Shown one piece after another: positions 7,105-14,298 of a stretch of 15,260 bases of DNA. The first letter of the stretch is position 1, and each line of letters starts with the position of its first letter. The notes beneath the pieces were generated by a model. The model saw nothing but the letters and a program-made list of their open reading frames with translations. It searched no databases and was not told the DNA's origin. The DNA comes from an uncultured Bacillota bacterium (GTDB lineage: Bacteria > Bacillota > Clostridia > Peptostreptococcales > Anaerovoracaceae), in the NCBI GenBank assembly GCA_959606705.1, contig CAUHLX010000021.1:1-15260 (forward strand). The letters are read 5' to 3'. The position numbers and the translations under genes are program-made.

Positions 7105-7878
7105 ATGCGATTCAAGCAGCACATCGGAAAAAACGACTGGTATCTTTTAGAGGATTTAAACCTATCGATCTACGATACCCCGGCCAATCAACTGTTGCCC
7201 TCTCTGCTGACGGAGTTTAAGCCGCTGATCGATTATTCTCACTCTCTCAGCTATTTGATTCGTTATGAGAACGGAACGCAGACCAGTTTTCAGTACGAGA
7301 GCCCCGATATCCCGCAGCCGTACCTTAGGCTGTATGTGGAAAAGTTTATTATGATCGATTACATCAACTGGTATACCCGCAGCGCCGAGAAGACTGTGTT
7401 CAGGGAATCCGACATCGTGCCGGATACGGTACGCCTCAACTCCAGCTTCATGGAAAAGTGGATGATGCCCATCGGCCTTTACCATGGGGCAGGGATGATC
7501 GTTTCACGGAACGGCATCAAATATGCCGGAATTTTTCTCTACCGCGGGGAGGATGAGCCGGATTTTTCCGATCGGGATATCGAGATCCTAGAAGTGGTGA
7601 ACGAAAGGCTCTGCCGCAAGTTTTACGAATCCTATCCTCATGGCCTCTTTGGGGACGCGATCGAGGGGAATGGAGGAAACATTCTCTCCTTCGACGCCCA
7701 GCTCACCGACCGGGAGCGGGAGATCATCACCTGTATTGACGCCGGCGCGCTTCGAGCCAGCTTAGCCAGCCAGCTGCACATCACGGAAAACACGCTGAAC
7801 AAGCATCTGGCAAACATCTATCGGAAGCTGAATATCAACACCTTCGAACAGCTGATTCAGATGCTGAAGGCAAAATAA
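7105..7878 (+). CDS. LuxR-type transcriptional regulator, likely controls the divergent deiminase operon
   Basis: This is a soluble protein of 257 residues. The C-terminal segment from residue 200 is a LuxR/FixJ-type helix-turn-helix: LTDREREIITCIDAG, then ASQLHITENTLNKHLANIYRKL with the recognition helix around ITENTLNKH. Residues 1-190 are an unassigned sensory region with no membrane segment and no obvious receiver-domain Asp pattern; a GAF/PAS-like fold is possible but not shown. The divergent position next to the carbamoyltransferase gene suggests control of that operon, and LuxR-type AguR proteins control agmatine deiminase operons in streptococci and lactococci, although those are membrane proteins. 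A strong AAGGAG lies 7 bp before the ATG. A bidirectional terminator follows. Confidence 0.88.
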   Translation: MRFKQHIGKNDWYLLEDLNLSIYDTPANQLLPSLLTEFKPLIDYSHSLSYLIRYENGTQTSFQYESPDIPQPYLRLYVEKFIMIDYINWYTRSAEKTVFRESDIVPDTVRLNSSFMEKWMMPIGLYHGAGMIVSRNGIKYAGIFLYRGEDEPDFSDRDIEILEVVNERLCRKFYESYPHGLFGDAIEGNGGNILSFDAQLTDREREIITCIDAGALRASLASQLHITENTLNKHLANIYRKLNINTFEQLIQMLKAK

Positions 7879-7901
7879 AAATCATATTCTGCAAATAAAA
7901 G

Positions 7902-7944
7902 CAGACCACAGCACCAGAAAATTCATGGTGCTGTGGTCTGTTTC
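7902..7944. terminator. Bidirectional terminator between convergent genes
   Basis: A perfect 15-bp stem, CAGACCACAGCACCA (7902-7916) / TGGTGCTGTGGTCTG (7926-7940), has a 9-base loop. TTT follows on the plus strand, and the minus strand reads CTTTTATTT after the stem, so it can stop both the LuxR-type gene and the leftward membrane-protein gene. Confidence 0.85.
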
Positions 7945-8051
7945 ATCTCATGCGGAGCTTCTGATTCACGGATGGTTACCGTTTGAGGCCTTTCCGGAAG
8001 GCATTTTCCGATAGAGGCTGTGGTGGGGGAGGCCGCCGCGGCGGCGGCAAA

Positions 8052-9623
8052 TCAAATTTCGGGGACCTCCGGCGGGCTCGCCGCCGGAACGCCGTCCGGC
8101 TGGCCGGCTTCGGGCAAGTTGTCCGGCGAATCGGACGCGGGAGCTTCCTCCAGTTCCTTCCCCAGCGGAGGCAGAGGCAAACCCATGTGGTGACGGGCGG
8201 AATTGATCAGAAACAGCTGGTAATCACCGAGATTGGAAATGAGAAAGCCCTGATCCGGATCGTAGAGATCCAGAGCCTCATAATAGGGCATGGCATCGAT
8301 GAAGCCCGCCAGCAGATTGGCGATCGACTCAAGCGCTTCCTCCTGGCCATATTCGTCGCTGTCGTATGCGTATTGTTTCAAACAATCTTCCAGACCTTCA
8401 AATCCGAGAATTCTGGCGATCTGATCGAAACGTTGACGGGTCAGTTCGCTATCAGGCTGATAGGAACGCTGAAGTGCCACATCCAGCTGGCCCGAACGCT
8501 GGAGCAATTTGCCGGCACAGTAGTCCATGTAACCTAGATAGTTCATAATACTCTTTTTTGAATAAGGGTCCTGAGTGTAGAGCATTTCATCATAGGAGGG
8601 CAGCCCCTGATAGGCCGCGTATCGATCGAACTGCTGCTCGCAGATCAGCAGCTCCCAATCCGAATCGGCGGGGAGAGAGGTCTGAAGGGCCAACTGTTGA
8701 AAATCCGTAAAGCCTAAGGTGCGAGCACATTGGTCGGCTCCCTGGGAAAGCATCTCTTGCGTCAGGTTCACGTCCGATAAGGCCGAATATTGATAGACAT
8801 CCATGTCGTAATTGTGGTAGACATCGTACGGATCGTATGGTTCCGGCGAGCCGGAGGAACCCAGATTGGAAATGAAAAAAGCCAGAATGAGGACGCCCAC
8901 TATGGCAGCGGTGATTAAAATTGACTTGGACTGACCGGAGGAAACCGATCGGCCGGTTTCCTTTTCGATCACGCCTTTCAATTTGGAGCTGGTGGAATCC
9001 ACAAACTCCGAAACTGAGAAAATGGCAGCTTCCGCCTTCGATTGATCATCCTCCGGCAGGTCCCGTTCGAAGGATTCTTCCTCCTCTTCGGAGCGATCCG
9101 CAGGGGGGGCCTCGGGTACGTCTGAGTACAACGGTTCGGATTTGGAAAGGATGGCTTCCGGTTCGCCGGATAGAGGTTGAGAATCGGAAGAGGAGGCTTT
9201 CGCTTCCGAAGGAGAGAGCTTCCCTGCCGCCAGCTCCACTTGACTGGCCAGGTCCCCCATCCGTTTTTTCAAGTCCTTAACCCGGAAGGCCGGTGAACCG
9301 GCACGTTTGGGAGGGGATGTCCGCCTTCTTCCGGTCGATTCGTTGAATCTGAATAATCTAATGTCGCGCTGATGATCCCAGGCGACGTAAAAGGCGAAAG
9401 CGTAAAAGGCGAGACACAAAAGGAGCACCAGAAGAAGGGCCAGCCTCAATGGCGAAGTCACGCTCATCATATGGATCAGAAAAGGAATGGTAAAGGCCAC
9501 TGCGGAAAGAAAGACCGCGCGGGGACCCTTCCATTTTCGTTTGGTCACCTGGTAGATGATCAGGCTGAGCACTGCGGAAAACAACACGGAACAAAAGTAG
9601 TATGTCAAATAGTAAAAAGTCAT
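8052..9623 (-). CDS. Hypothetical membrane protein with acidic linker and large extracytoplasmic C-terminal region
   Basis: I do not recognise a family. With the start at 9623 (523 residues) three transmembrane segments lie near residues 5-24, 36-55 and 58-82. A long basic-then-acidic, Ser/Glu/Pro-rich linker follows (about 90-225, including SEEEEESFERDLPEDD). A fourth membrane segment, ILITAAIVGVLILAFFISNL, spans about 235-254. The last 270 residues are predicted outside the cell, rich in Tyr, Asp and Gln, and end in a Pro/Asp/Glu-rich tail. I prefer the second Met (MTFYYLTYY): AGGGGGGCGG stands 2 bp before it, while the upstream ATG at 9641 has no ribosome binding site. It is a monocistronic unit converging on the LuxR-type gene. 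A sensory or envelope role is possible but nothing shows it. Confidence 0.75.
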   Translation of the reverse strand: MTFYYLTYYFCSVLFSAVLSLIIYQVTKRKWKGPRAVFLSAVAFTIPFLIHMMSVTSPLRLALLLVLLLCLAFYAFAFYVAWDHQRDIRLFRFNESTGRRRTSPPKRAGSPAFRVKDLKKRMGDLASQVELAAGKLSPSEAKASSSDSQPLSGEPEAILSKSEPLYSDVPEAPPADRSEEEEESFERDLPEDDQSKAEAAIFSVSEFVDSTSSKLKGVIEKETGRSVSSGQSKSILITAAIVGVLILAFFISNLGSSGSPEPYDPYDVYHNYDMDVYQYSALSDVNLTQEMLSQGADQCARTLGFTDFQQLALQTSLPADSDWELLICEQQFDRYAAYQGLPSYDEMLYTQDPYSKKSIMNYLGYMDYCAGKLLQRSGQLDVALQRSYQPDSELTRQRFDQIARILGFEGLEDCLKQYAYDSDEYGQEEALESIANLLAGFIDAMPYYEALDLYDPDQGFLISNLGDYQLFLINSARHHMGLPLPPLGKELEEAPASDSPDNLPEAGQPDGVPAASPPEVPEI

Positions 9624-9707
9624 GACCGCCCCCCTATTCATTTCAATCAGAAGCCTTTCTTTCCTTATATTGTACTACCTTTCCGGCGAAACGCTACTGA
9701 TTTTCAC

Positions 9708-9736
9708 GTTACATAGCTTCTTTTTTGTGATAAGAT
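9708..9736 (+). promoter_or_regulatory. Promoter of the XRE regulator gene
   Basis: GTTACA (9708-9713), a 17-bp spacer, and TAAGAT (9731-9736) preceded by TG-A (extended -10) form a plausible sigma-A promoter. The transcript would carry a leader of roughly 190 bases before the XRE start codon. Confidence 0.45.
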
Positions 9737-9740
9737 GGAC

Positions 9741-9755
9741 TCAACCAATGGTTGA
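9741..9755. promoter_or_regulatory. Dyad TCAACCA-A-TGGTTGA, candidate operator of the XRE regulator
   Basis: There is a perfect 7-bp inverted repeat around a single base, starting 5 bp downstream of the -10 box and so overlapping the likely transcription start. The size and placement suit autorepression by a dimeric HTH protein; binding is inferred from position only. Confidence 0.5.
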
Positions 9756-9930
9756 TTTTCATAAAATCGACAGACTCAAAGGATAGTTGATTGCAAAATA
9801 CCCGGCCTCGCGGCTATGCTTATGTTGCGTCTAGAGTTCGTCAGTCGGACCTCGAGCAGATCAAACCAGGTGAGGAATTGGTGACTGCTTGGGCGAGGGA
9901 ATATGAAGTCGCGAGGAAGGGGTTGAAGAA

Positions 9931-10929
9931 ATGTGCGATCATCAAAAGAAAACAGAAAAGGGGAATGAAACGGAAATGCAAACAGAACGGGAAAAAGAGA
10001 TCAACCAGACCATCGGGGAGCGGATCACCATCCTTCGTCGGCAGCAGGGGCTGACACAGGTTCAATTAGCCGGCCAGCTGGGGGTTTCCCCTCAGGCGGT
10101 GAGCAAGTGGGAGAGTGGTCAATCCTGTCCGGATATCATGATGCTGGTACCCTTGTCCAAGATCTTTGGTGTCAGTACGGATCAGCTTTTGGGTGAAGAA
10201 GAACGAAACATACCGCTCTTTGAGGAAATGGCCTCCGAATCGGAACCGGAAAACGGAATGCGGTCAGAAGCGGGCTGCGATGCGGAGCAGCAAGTATTCT
10301 GCCCTATGGGCGAGATTCACTCACTCAAGATCAGCTTAGGCGCGGCAGTGGCGGAGATTCACGAAGGGGAATCCTTTAAAATGGTACTTCGTGGATACGA
10401 TCAGGAGCAGTGCTTGTCCGCGGTAAAGGATGGGGTTTGGGAGGTCAAGGAGAGGAACGGCTATTTAGGGATCATGATGGGATTTCAAAGGCTGTTCTCC
10501 CGGAGAAGGGTGATCATTACCGTTCCTGCGGGCTCTCGCTTCCGAGAGGTGTTTCTGTCCGTCGGCGCGGGTACCATGCTGGCGGAGGGAATCGAAACGG
10601 AAAAATGCGGCTTGAACGTGGGGGCCGGACAGCTGACCCTGCGGCACTGGGGCAGCGGAGACACGGAGATCAAATGCGGAATGGGAGAGGTCAAGCTTCA
10701 GGGGGAGTTGGACGGAAAATGTAAAATCAGCTGTGGGATGGGCAACGTGGAAATGAAACTGGACCAGCTCCGGTCCTACGGCTACCGTTTGAATTGCGGA
10801 ATGGGTGAAGTGAGAGTAGGAGAGAATCATTTCGGAGGCATCGGCGGGCATCAGTGTATGAACAAGGACGCGGTGAATTTCTTTGACATCAACTGCGGAA
10901 TGGGCAACGTGGCCGTCCAATTTGTTTAA
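9931..10929 (+). CDS. XRE-family regulator with C-terminal beta-repeat (DUF4097/toastrack-like) domain
   Basis: This protein has 332 residues. Residues 27-88 are a classic XRE helix-turn-helix: RITILRRQQGLTQVQLAGQL, then GVSPQAVSKWESGQSCPD and a helix ending VSTDQLLGEE. A charged linker runs to about 120. The rest is a repeat-rich beta domain with VGAG twice (LSVGAGTMLAEG, LNVGAGQLTL) and CGMG[EN]V four times, with cysteines at 249, 268, 289 and 322. This pattern fits DUF4097-like beta-helix/toastrack domains, often found in Gram-positive stress and envelope regulatory modules. There is no transmembrane segment. The start has AGGAAGGGG 8 bp upstream. It probably represses itself through the upstream dyad, with the C-terminal domain acting as sensor or partner-binding surface (inference). 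Its 3' end lies 4 bp from that of nrdG. Confidence 0.87.
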   Translation: MCDHQKKTEKGNETEMQTEREKEINQTIGERITILRRQQGLTQVQLAGQLGVSPQAVSKWESGQSCPDIMMLVPLSKIFGVSTDQLLGEEERNIPLFEEMASESEPENGMRSEAGCDAEQQVFCPMGEIHSLKISLGAAVAEIHEGESFKMVLRGYDQEQCLSAVKDGVWEVKERNGYLGIMMGFQRLFSRRRVIITVPAGSRFREVFLSVGAGTMLAEGIETEKCGLNVGAGQLTLRHWGSGDTEIKCGMGEVKLQGELDGKCKISCGMGNVEMKLDQLRSYGYRLNCGMGEVRVGENHFGGIGGHQCMNKDAVNFFDINCGMGNVAVQFV

Positions 10930-10933
10930 CGTA

Positions 10934-11503
10934 TCACAGTCGGGAAATAAACGGTCCGGTGTCGCCGTGGAGCTGAATGATCCGCTGATTGCGGCTACCT
11001 CGAAAGGATAGGGTAAGATCCCGCTCTTCTTCCAGATAGGGACCGTCCACCAGGGTGTCGGTGAGTTCCAGCAGCTCCGTGATGGCGGGACGTTCTTTTC
11101 CCAGTTCTAAAAGCTCTTCATAAGTGTAACCGGAATAAACCATGAGATGCTTTCTCATGGTTTTTACTTGGTGGGCTAGCCAGCAAAGAGCTTCGGGCTG
11201 AGAAAAAGGCTCGCCCCCGGAAAAGGTTACACCGGACAGCAGGGGATTTTCCGCGATATCAGCCAGAATGGAATTCATATCAGCCTGACTGCCGCCGGAA
11301 AAGTCGTGGGTCTGGGGATTGTGGCAGCCGGGACAGCCGTGAGGACAGCCTTGAACAAATACCACATAGCGAAAGCCGGGTCCGTCCACGATAGACTCCG
11401 GCTCGATCCCACTGATTCTTAAAACAGGCGGCCGCTCCGCAGGCTGACTGTCAGCAGCCGGAACGTTCTCCTGATGACCAACGGATTTATAATCAGATAC
11501 CAT
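10934..11503 (-). CDS. nrdG: Anaerobic ribonucleotide reductase activating protein (radical SAM)
   Basis: This 189-residue enzyme reductively cleaves S-adenosylmethionine with a [4Fe-4S] cluster to place the glycyl radical on class III ribonucleotide reductase. The cluster motif is CPHGCPGC (Cys53, 57, 60; CxxxCxxC), preceded by DGPGFRYVVFVQG, and SGGEP lies at 95-99. The protein carries an N-terminal extension of about 25 residues before the usual start of the domain, and no Met is available further in. The ATG overlaps the stop region of the upstream 54-codon ORF by 11 bp (11493-11503), so translation is probably coupled; the AAGGA upstream is 11-12 bp away. It is the last gene of the operon. 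Confidence 0.92.
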   Translation of the reverse strand: MVSDYKSVGHQENVPAADSQPAERPPVLRISGIEPESIVDGPGFRYVVFVQGCPHGCPGCHNPQTHDFSGGSQADMNSILADIAENPLLSGVTFSGGEPFSQPEALCWLAHQVKTMRKHLMVYSGYTYEELLELGKERPAITELLELTDTLVDGPYLEEERDLTLSFRGSRNQRIIQLHGDTGPFISRL

Positions 11504-11657
11504 GCTTGATCCGATCCTTCTCTTCCGCCTGTTTGGCGTTGTTGAACCGGTCGGTGGTACCTACCAGGTAACCGGTGATCCGCCGGATCCGCTCGAATTT
11601 TACTCCTTCGCCCACGGTCTTCTTCTGATTTTCGTCATTGATGCTCACTCTGGTCAT
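11493..11657 (-). CDS. nrdD: Separate glycyl-radical domain of class III ribonucleotide reductase (NrdD C-terminal fragment, 54 aa)
   Basis: This small ORF encodes 54 residues starting MTRVSINDENQ and containing FERIRRITGYLVGTTDRFNN, then AKQAEEKDRIKHGI. The second half aligns with the extreme C terminus of E. coli NrdD, which reads RRVCGYLGSPDARPFNAGKQ; there the Gly of RVCGY (Gly681) carries the glycyl radical. By this match the radical glycine here is Gly29 in ITGY. The ORF has its own ATG and an AGGAG 10 bp upstream, lies 104 bp beyond the nrdD stop codon, and overlaps the nrdG start. Its product would have to dock into the large NrdD subunit to complete the enzyme, much as the spare domain YfiD/GrcA does for pyruvate formate-lyase (inference). 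Confidence 0.85.
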   Translation of the reverse strand: MTRVSINDENQKKTVGEGVKFERIRRITGYLVGTTDRFNNAKQAEEKDRIKHGI

Positions 11658-11761
11658 TTTTTCGTGTCTCCTCTCGTATCATCACATAGATATTGTATGG
11701 TTACCCGGATTCGGCGGTACCGAAACGGGATATTTTGTGTTTCACGGCCGCGCCGCGGGGA

Positions 11762-14074
11762 TTAGTCGTCAGAGCCGCAGCCGCAGCCGATGGCCACCGG
11801 CATACTGGGAAAGTTTTTTCGAAGCTCCAGATACCGCTCCAGGCTGATCCCTTCACCGTCCCGTCGACCACAGCGGGGACAGACGTCGTCGATGACACCG
11901 GTGTAGCCGCAAAGCGGGTCCCGGTCCACCGGATGGTTGACCGATCCGTAGCCCACGCCGGCTTCCTTCATGCAGCGGATAACGGCTTCAAAGGCTTCCG
12001 GGTTTTTGCAGGTGTCCCCATCCAGCTCTACGTAGCTGATGTGTCCGGCGTTGGTCATAGCGTGGTAAGGCGCCTCTGTCTTGATCTTTTTAAAAGCGTT
12101 GATCGGATAATACACCGGTACATGGAAGGAGTTGGTGTAGTAATCCCGATCCGTGATGCCGGGAAGCTCTCCGTAAACCTTCTTGTCGATGCGGACAAAG
12201 CGGCCGGACAGACCTTCCGCCGGAGTGGCAAGAAGAGTGAAATTCAAACCGGTCTCTGCGGATTTGTCGTCCATGCGCTTTCTCATGTGTCCGATGATTT
12301 CCAGGCCCAGCTTCTGACTGTCCTCGCTTTCTCCGTGGTGCTTGCCCGTGAGAGCCACCAGGGTTTCGGCCAGACCGATGAAACCAACGCTCAGGGTTCC
12401 GTGCTTGAGAATTTCGCCGACCTTATCGTCGGGAGCCAAGGATTCGGAGTCGATCCAGATCCCTTGTCCCATGAGGAAGGGATAATTGCGGCAGCATTTG
12501 CCGGACTGAATCCGGAAGCGATGGAGCAGCTGGCGGAATACCAATTCGATTTTTTCGTCCAGCAGCTGGTAAAAGCGTTTGAGATCTCCTTTGGACTCGA
12601 TGCCCAGACGGGGCAGGTTGATGGAAGTAAAGCTCAGGTTTCCTCTGCCGCAGGTGACTTCTCGTTGGGGATCGTAGCGATTGCCCATCACCCGGGTACG
12701 GCAGCCCATGTAGGAGACTTCGGTATTGTAATCGCCAGGTTTGTAATACTGGAGATTAAAGGGTGCGTCCAGGAAGCTGAAATTGGGAAACAGACGCTTG
12801 GCGGACGTCTTGATGGCCAGCTGAAACAGGTCGTAATTAGGATCACCGGGATTGTAGCTGATCCCCTCCTTGACCTTGAAGATCTGCACCGGGAAAATAG
12901 GGGTTTCTCCGTTGCCCAGGCCCGCATCGGTGGACAGCAGCAGGTTTTTGATCACCATGCGTCCCTCGGGACTGGTGTCCGTGCCGTAGTTTACGGAGCT
13001 GAAGGGGACCTGCGCTCCCGCTCGGGAATTCATGGTGTTAAGGTTGTGAATCATGGCTTCCATCGCTTGATAAGTAGCCCGATCCGTCTCTTTCAGCGCC
13101 GTTTCGCAAGTGTCCCGATGGGCGGCCAGAGTTTCTTCCCTGGTGATGGGTTGAAAGCCGCCGGCCTGCTGATGGGCCGGGAGCCAGGTCGCCAGCTTTT
13201 CACCGAAGTCGGGGCCATTGCTCAATGTGGGAGGCTCCAGCTCCAGTTTAATGGCTTCCGTGAGCATCTTGGCATCTTCTACGCTCATATCGAAGCGGAT
13301 GTGGATATACTGAGCCAGCGCCCGGAAATATTCCTTGCAATAGGTCTTCGCCACTCCGGGGGCCAGCGAATAATCAAAGTTGGGAACGGATTGGCCGCCG
13401 TGCATTTCGTTTTGATTGGCCTGAATGGCGATGCAGGCCAGCGCGGAATAGCTCTGAATGCCGTTGGGCTCCCGAAGGTGTCCGTGCCCGGTGGAGAATC
13501 CATTTTTGAACAGCTTCAAAAGATCGATCTGACAGCAGGTTTCCGTGAGCATGTAGAAATCTTTGTCGTGAATGTGAATATCGCCGTCGATGTGGGCGGC
13601 AGCAATGTCCTTGGGAAGGATGTAGTTGTCGATAAAATACTTGGAGCCTTCGGAGCCGTATTTGAGCATGGTGCCCATGGCAGTGTCGGCATCGATATTG
13701 GCATTTTCCCGCTTGATGTCCGCATCCTTGGCGTAGGAGAAGGTCAGCTCTTTGTAAATATCCATCAGATCGGATTCGGACTGACGGATTTTCGCGTGCT
13801 CCGCCCGGTACAGAATGTAGGCCTTGGCTGTCTTGGCATAATCGGCGTCGATGAGGATTTCCTCCACCAGATCCTGGACCTGCTCCACGGTGGGGGTCTC
13901 GTCCTCGGGGATTGCCTTGAGAACCCGATCGGTCAGCTCATTGAGTGCTTTCGCGGGAATCTTTTCGTCCGGTGTGGCCACATTGGCCTTATGAATGGCT
14001 TCCTTGATCTTCTTTTTATCGAATTCCGCCAGCTCCCCATTTCGTTTTCGTATGTACTGAAGATTTTTTTTCAT
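11762..14074 (-). CDS. nrdD: Anaerobic (class III) ribonucleoside-triphosphate reductase, large part lacking the glycyl-radical tail
   Basis: This 770-residue protein reduces ribonucleoside triphosphates to deoxyribonucleotides in the cytosol under anaerobic conditions. An ATP-cone (about 1-95, from YIRKRNGELAEFDKKKIKEA to YRAEHAK) provides allosteric control. The catalytic barrel follows, with DIHIHDKDFYM, SYMGCRTRVMG (the Cys at the usual thiyl-radical position, from memory) and TCGRGNLSFTSINLPRLG. The C-terminal cysteines LCGY, DDVCPRCGRR and GCGCG form a probable zinc site. The protein then stops at GCGCGSDD without the RxxGY glycyl-radical motif, which is encoded by the next small ORF. 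I chose the Met at 14074 (MKKNLQYIRKRNG): GGAAGGG stands 8 bp upstream, and the longer frame to 14164 would be translated through the leader terminator. Confidence 0.93.
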   Translation of the reverse strand: MKKNLQYIRKRNGELAEFDKKKIKEAIHKANVATPDEKIPAKALNELTDRVLKAIPEDETPTVEQVQDLVEEILIDADYAKTAKAYILYRAEHAKIRQSESDLMDIYKELTFSYAKDADIKRENANIDADTAMGTMLKYGSEGSKYFIDNYILPKDIAAAHIDGDIHIHDKDFYMLTETCCQIDLLKLFKNGFSTGHGHLREPNGIQSYSALACIAIQANQNEMHGGQSVPNFDYSLAPGVAKTYCKEYFRALAQYIHIRFDMSVEDAKMLTEAIKLELEPPTLSNGPDFGEKLATWLPAHQQAGGFQPITREETLAAHRDTCETALKETDRATYQAMEAMIHNLNTMNSRAGAQVPFSSVNYGTDTSPEGRMVIKNLLLSTDAGLGNGETPIFPVQIFKVKEGISYNPGDPNYDLFQLAIKTSAKRLFPNFSFLDAPFNLQYYKPGDYNTEVSYMGCRTRVMGNRYDPQREVTCGRGNLSFTSINLPRLGIESKGDLKRFYQLLDEKIELVFRQLLHRFRIQSGKCCRNYPFLMGQGIWIDSESLAPDDKVGEILKHGTLSVGFIGLAETLVALTGKHHGESEDSQKLGLEIIGHMRKRMDDKSAETGLNFTLLATPAEGLSGRFVRIDKKVYGELPGITDRDYYTNSFHVPVYYPINAFKKIKTEAPYHAMTNAGHISYVELDGDTCKNPEAFEAVIRCMKEAGVGYGSVNHPVDRDPLCGYTGVIDDVCPRCGRRDGEGISLERYLELRKNFPSMPVAIGCGCGSDD

Positions 14075-14108
14075 GTGTCGATCCCTTCCCAATACGTGAA
14101 TTTCCAAT

Positions 14109-14130
14109 AAAAAACTCCGGTTAACCGGAG
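14109..14130 (-). terminator. Intrinsic terminator in the nrdD leader
   Basis: On the minus strand CTCCGG-TTAA-CCGGAG is followed directly by TTTTTT (stem 14115-14130, T run 14109-14114), 34 bp before the nrdD start codon. A terminator placed inside a leader and before its own gene indicates attenuation control. Confidence 0.85.
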
Positions 14131-14140
14131 AACGGTGCGC

Positions 14141-14247
14141 ACAAGCATAGTCCTGAAACTCCATACGGCGGCGGCATCGCCCGGTGGGTTCAACCCTCTT
14201 CCCACTTCCATCGCCAGGAAGAAAAAACCACTCTGACGATAACCTGT
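14141..14247 (-). ncRNA. Compact cobalamin-riboswitch-like leader of nrdD
   Basis: On the minus strand a closing helix pairs ACAGGT (14242-14247) with GCTTGT (14141-14146). A hairpin ATCGTCA/TGGCGAT (14234-14240 with 14210-14216) comes next. GTGGGAA follows, then GGGTTGAACCC, then GGCG-ATGC-CGCC followed by GCCGTATGG, and finally CAGGA-CTA-TGCTT. The order GGGAA, TGAA-loop hairpin, CCGCC hairpin, CAGGA...TGC matches the cobalamin aptamer core, in a short form without the P7-P11 arm. The B12-box is one base shorter than consensus and the TGAA loop is small. A terminator follows at once. Repression by adenosylcobalamin would make sense if the genome also has B12-dependent class II reductase. 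Other aptamer classes are not excluded. Confidence 0.5.
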
Positions 14248-14251
14248 ATTT

Positions 14252-14298
14252 CTACCATATATAGTTATATTCTGTTGAAAGCACTGTATATATAGTAA
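14252..14298 (-). promoter_or_regulatory. Pair of NrdR boxes over the nrdD promoter
   Basis: Two boxes sharing CTATATAT, one within 14283-14298 and one within 14252-14267, start exactly 31 bp apart, i.e. three helical turns. They fit the NrdR consensus (acaCwAtATaTwGtgt), the upstream one through CTATATATA and the downstream one as CTATATATGGT. NrdR, a zinc/ATP-cone repressor of ribonucleotide reductase genes, binds such tandem boxes at 31-32 bp spacing. The upstream box overlaps the -10 element, which implies repression when dATP is high. Confidence 0.7.

Larger units (their letters stand above)
9624..9930. other. Divergent intergenic region between the membrane protein and the XRE regulator
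   Basis: This 307-bp stretch holds the rightward promoter and dyad described separately. Leftward, TACAAT occurs in the minus-strand stretch GTAGTACAATATAAGG near 9670 and could be a -10 for the membrane-protein gene, but no good -35 is visible. The remaining 150 bp before the XRE start show no protein or RNA family I recognise. Confidence 0.4.

Noticed and set aside
8032..8045. GC-only palindrome GCCGCCGCGGCGGC just past the membrane-protein stop
   Set aside because: It has no T run on either strand and simple-repeat composition; the stronger bidirectional terminator at 7902-7944 explains transcript ending.
9791..10054. An 87-codon plus-strand ORF overlapping the start of the XRE gene
   Set aside because: It has no ribosome binding site or recognisable domain, and its second half is the XRE gene read in another frame.
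11658..11761. A simple frameshift explaining the missing NrdD tail
   Set aside because: The gap is 104 bp, encodes no NrdD-like residues that I can see, and the tail ORF has its own ribosome binding site and start; a single indel would not join the two pieces cleanly.
11693..14110. An 805-codon open frame on the plus strand antisense to nrdD
   Set aside because: The opposite strand encodes clear NrdD motifs along its whole length; the antisense translation has no recognisable domain and is a by-product of codon use and GC at third positions.
14075..14164. Upstream in-frame ATG extending nrdD by 30 residues
   Set aside because: The extension would be encoded by the aptamer-like leader and terminator stem, has no ribosome binding site, and is not part of the ATP-cone; GGAAGGG supports the ATG at 14074.
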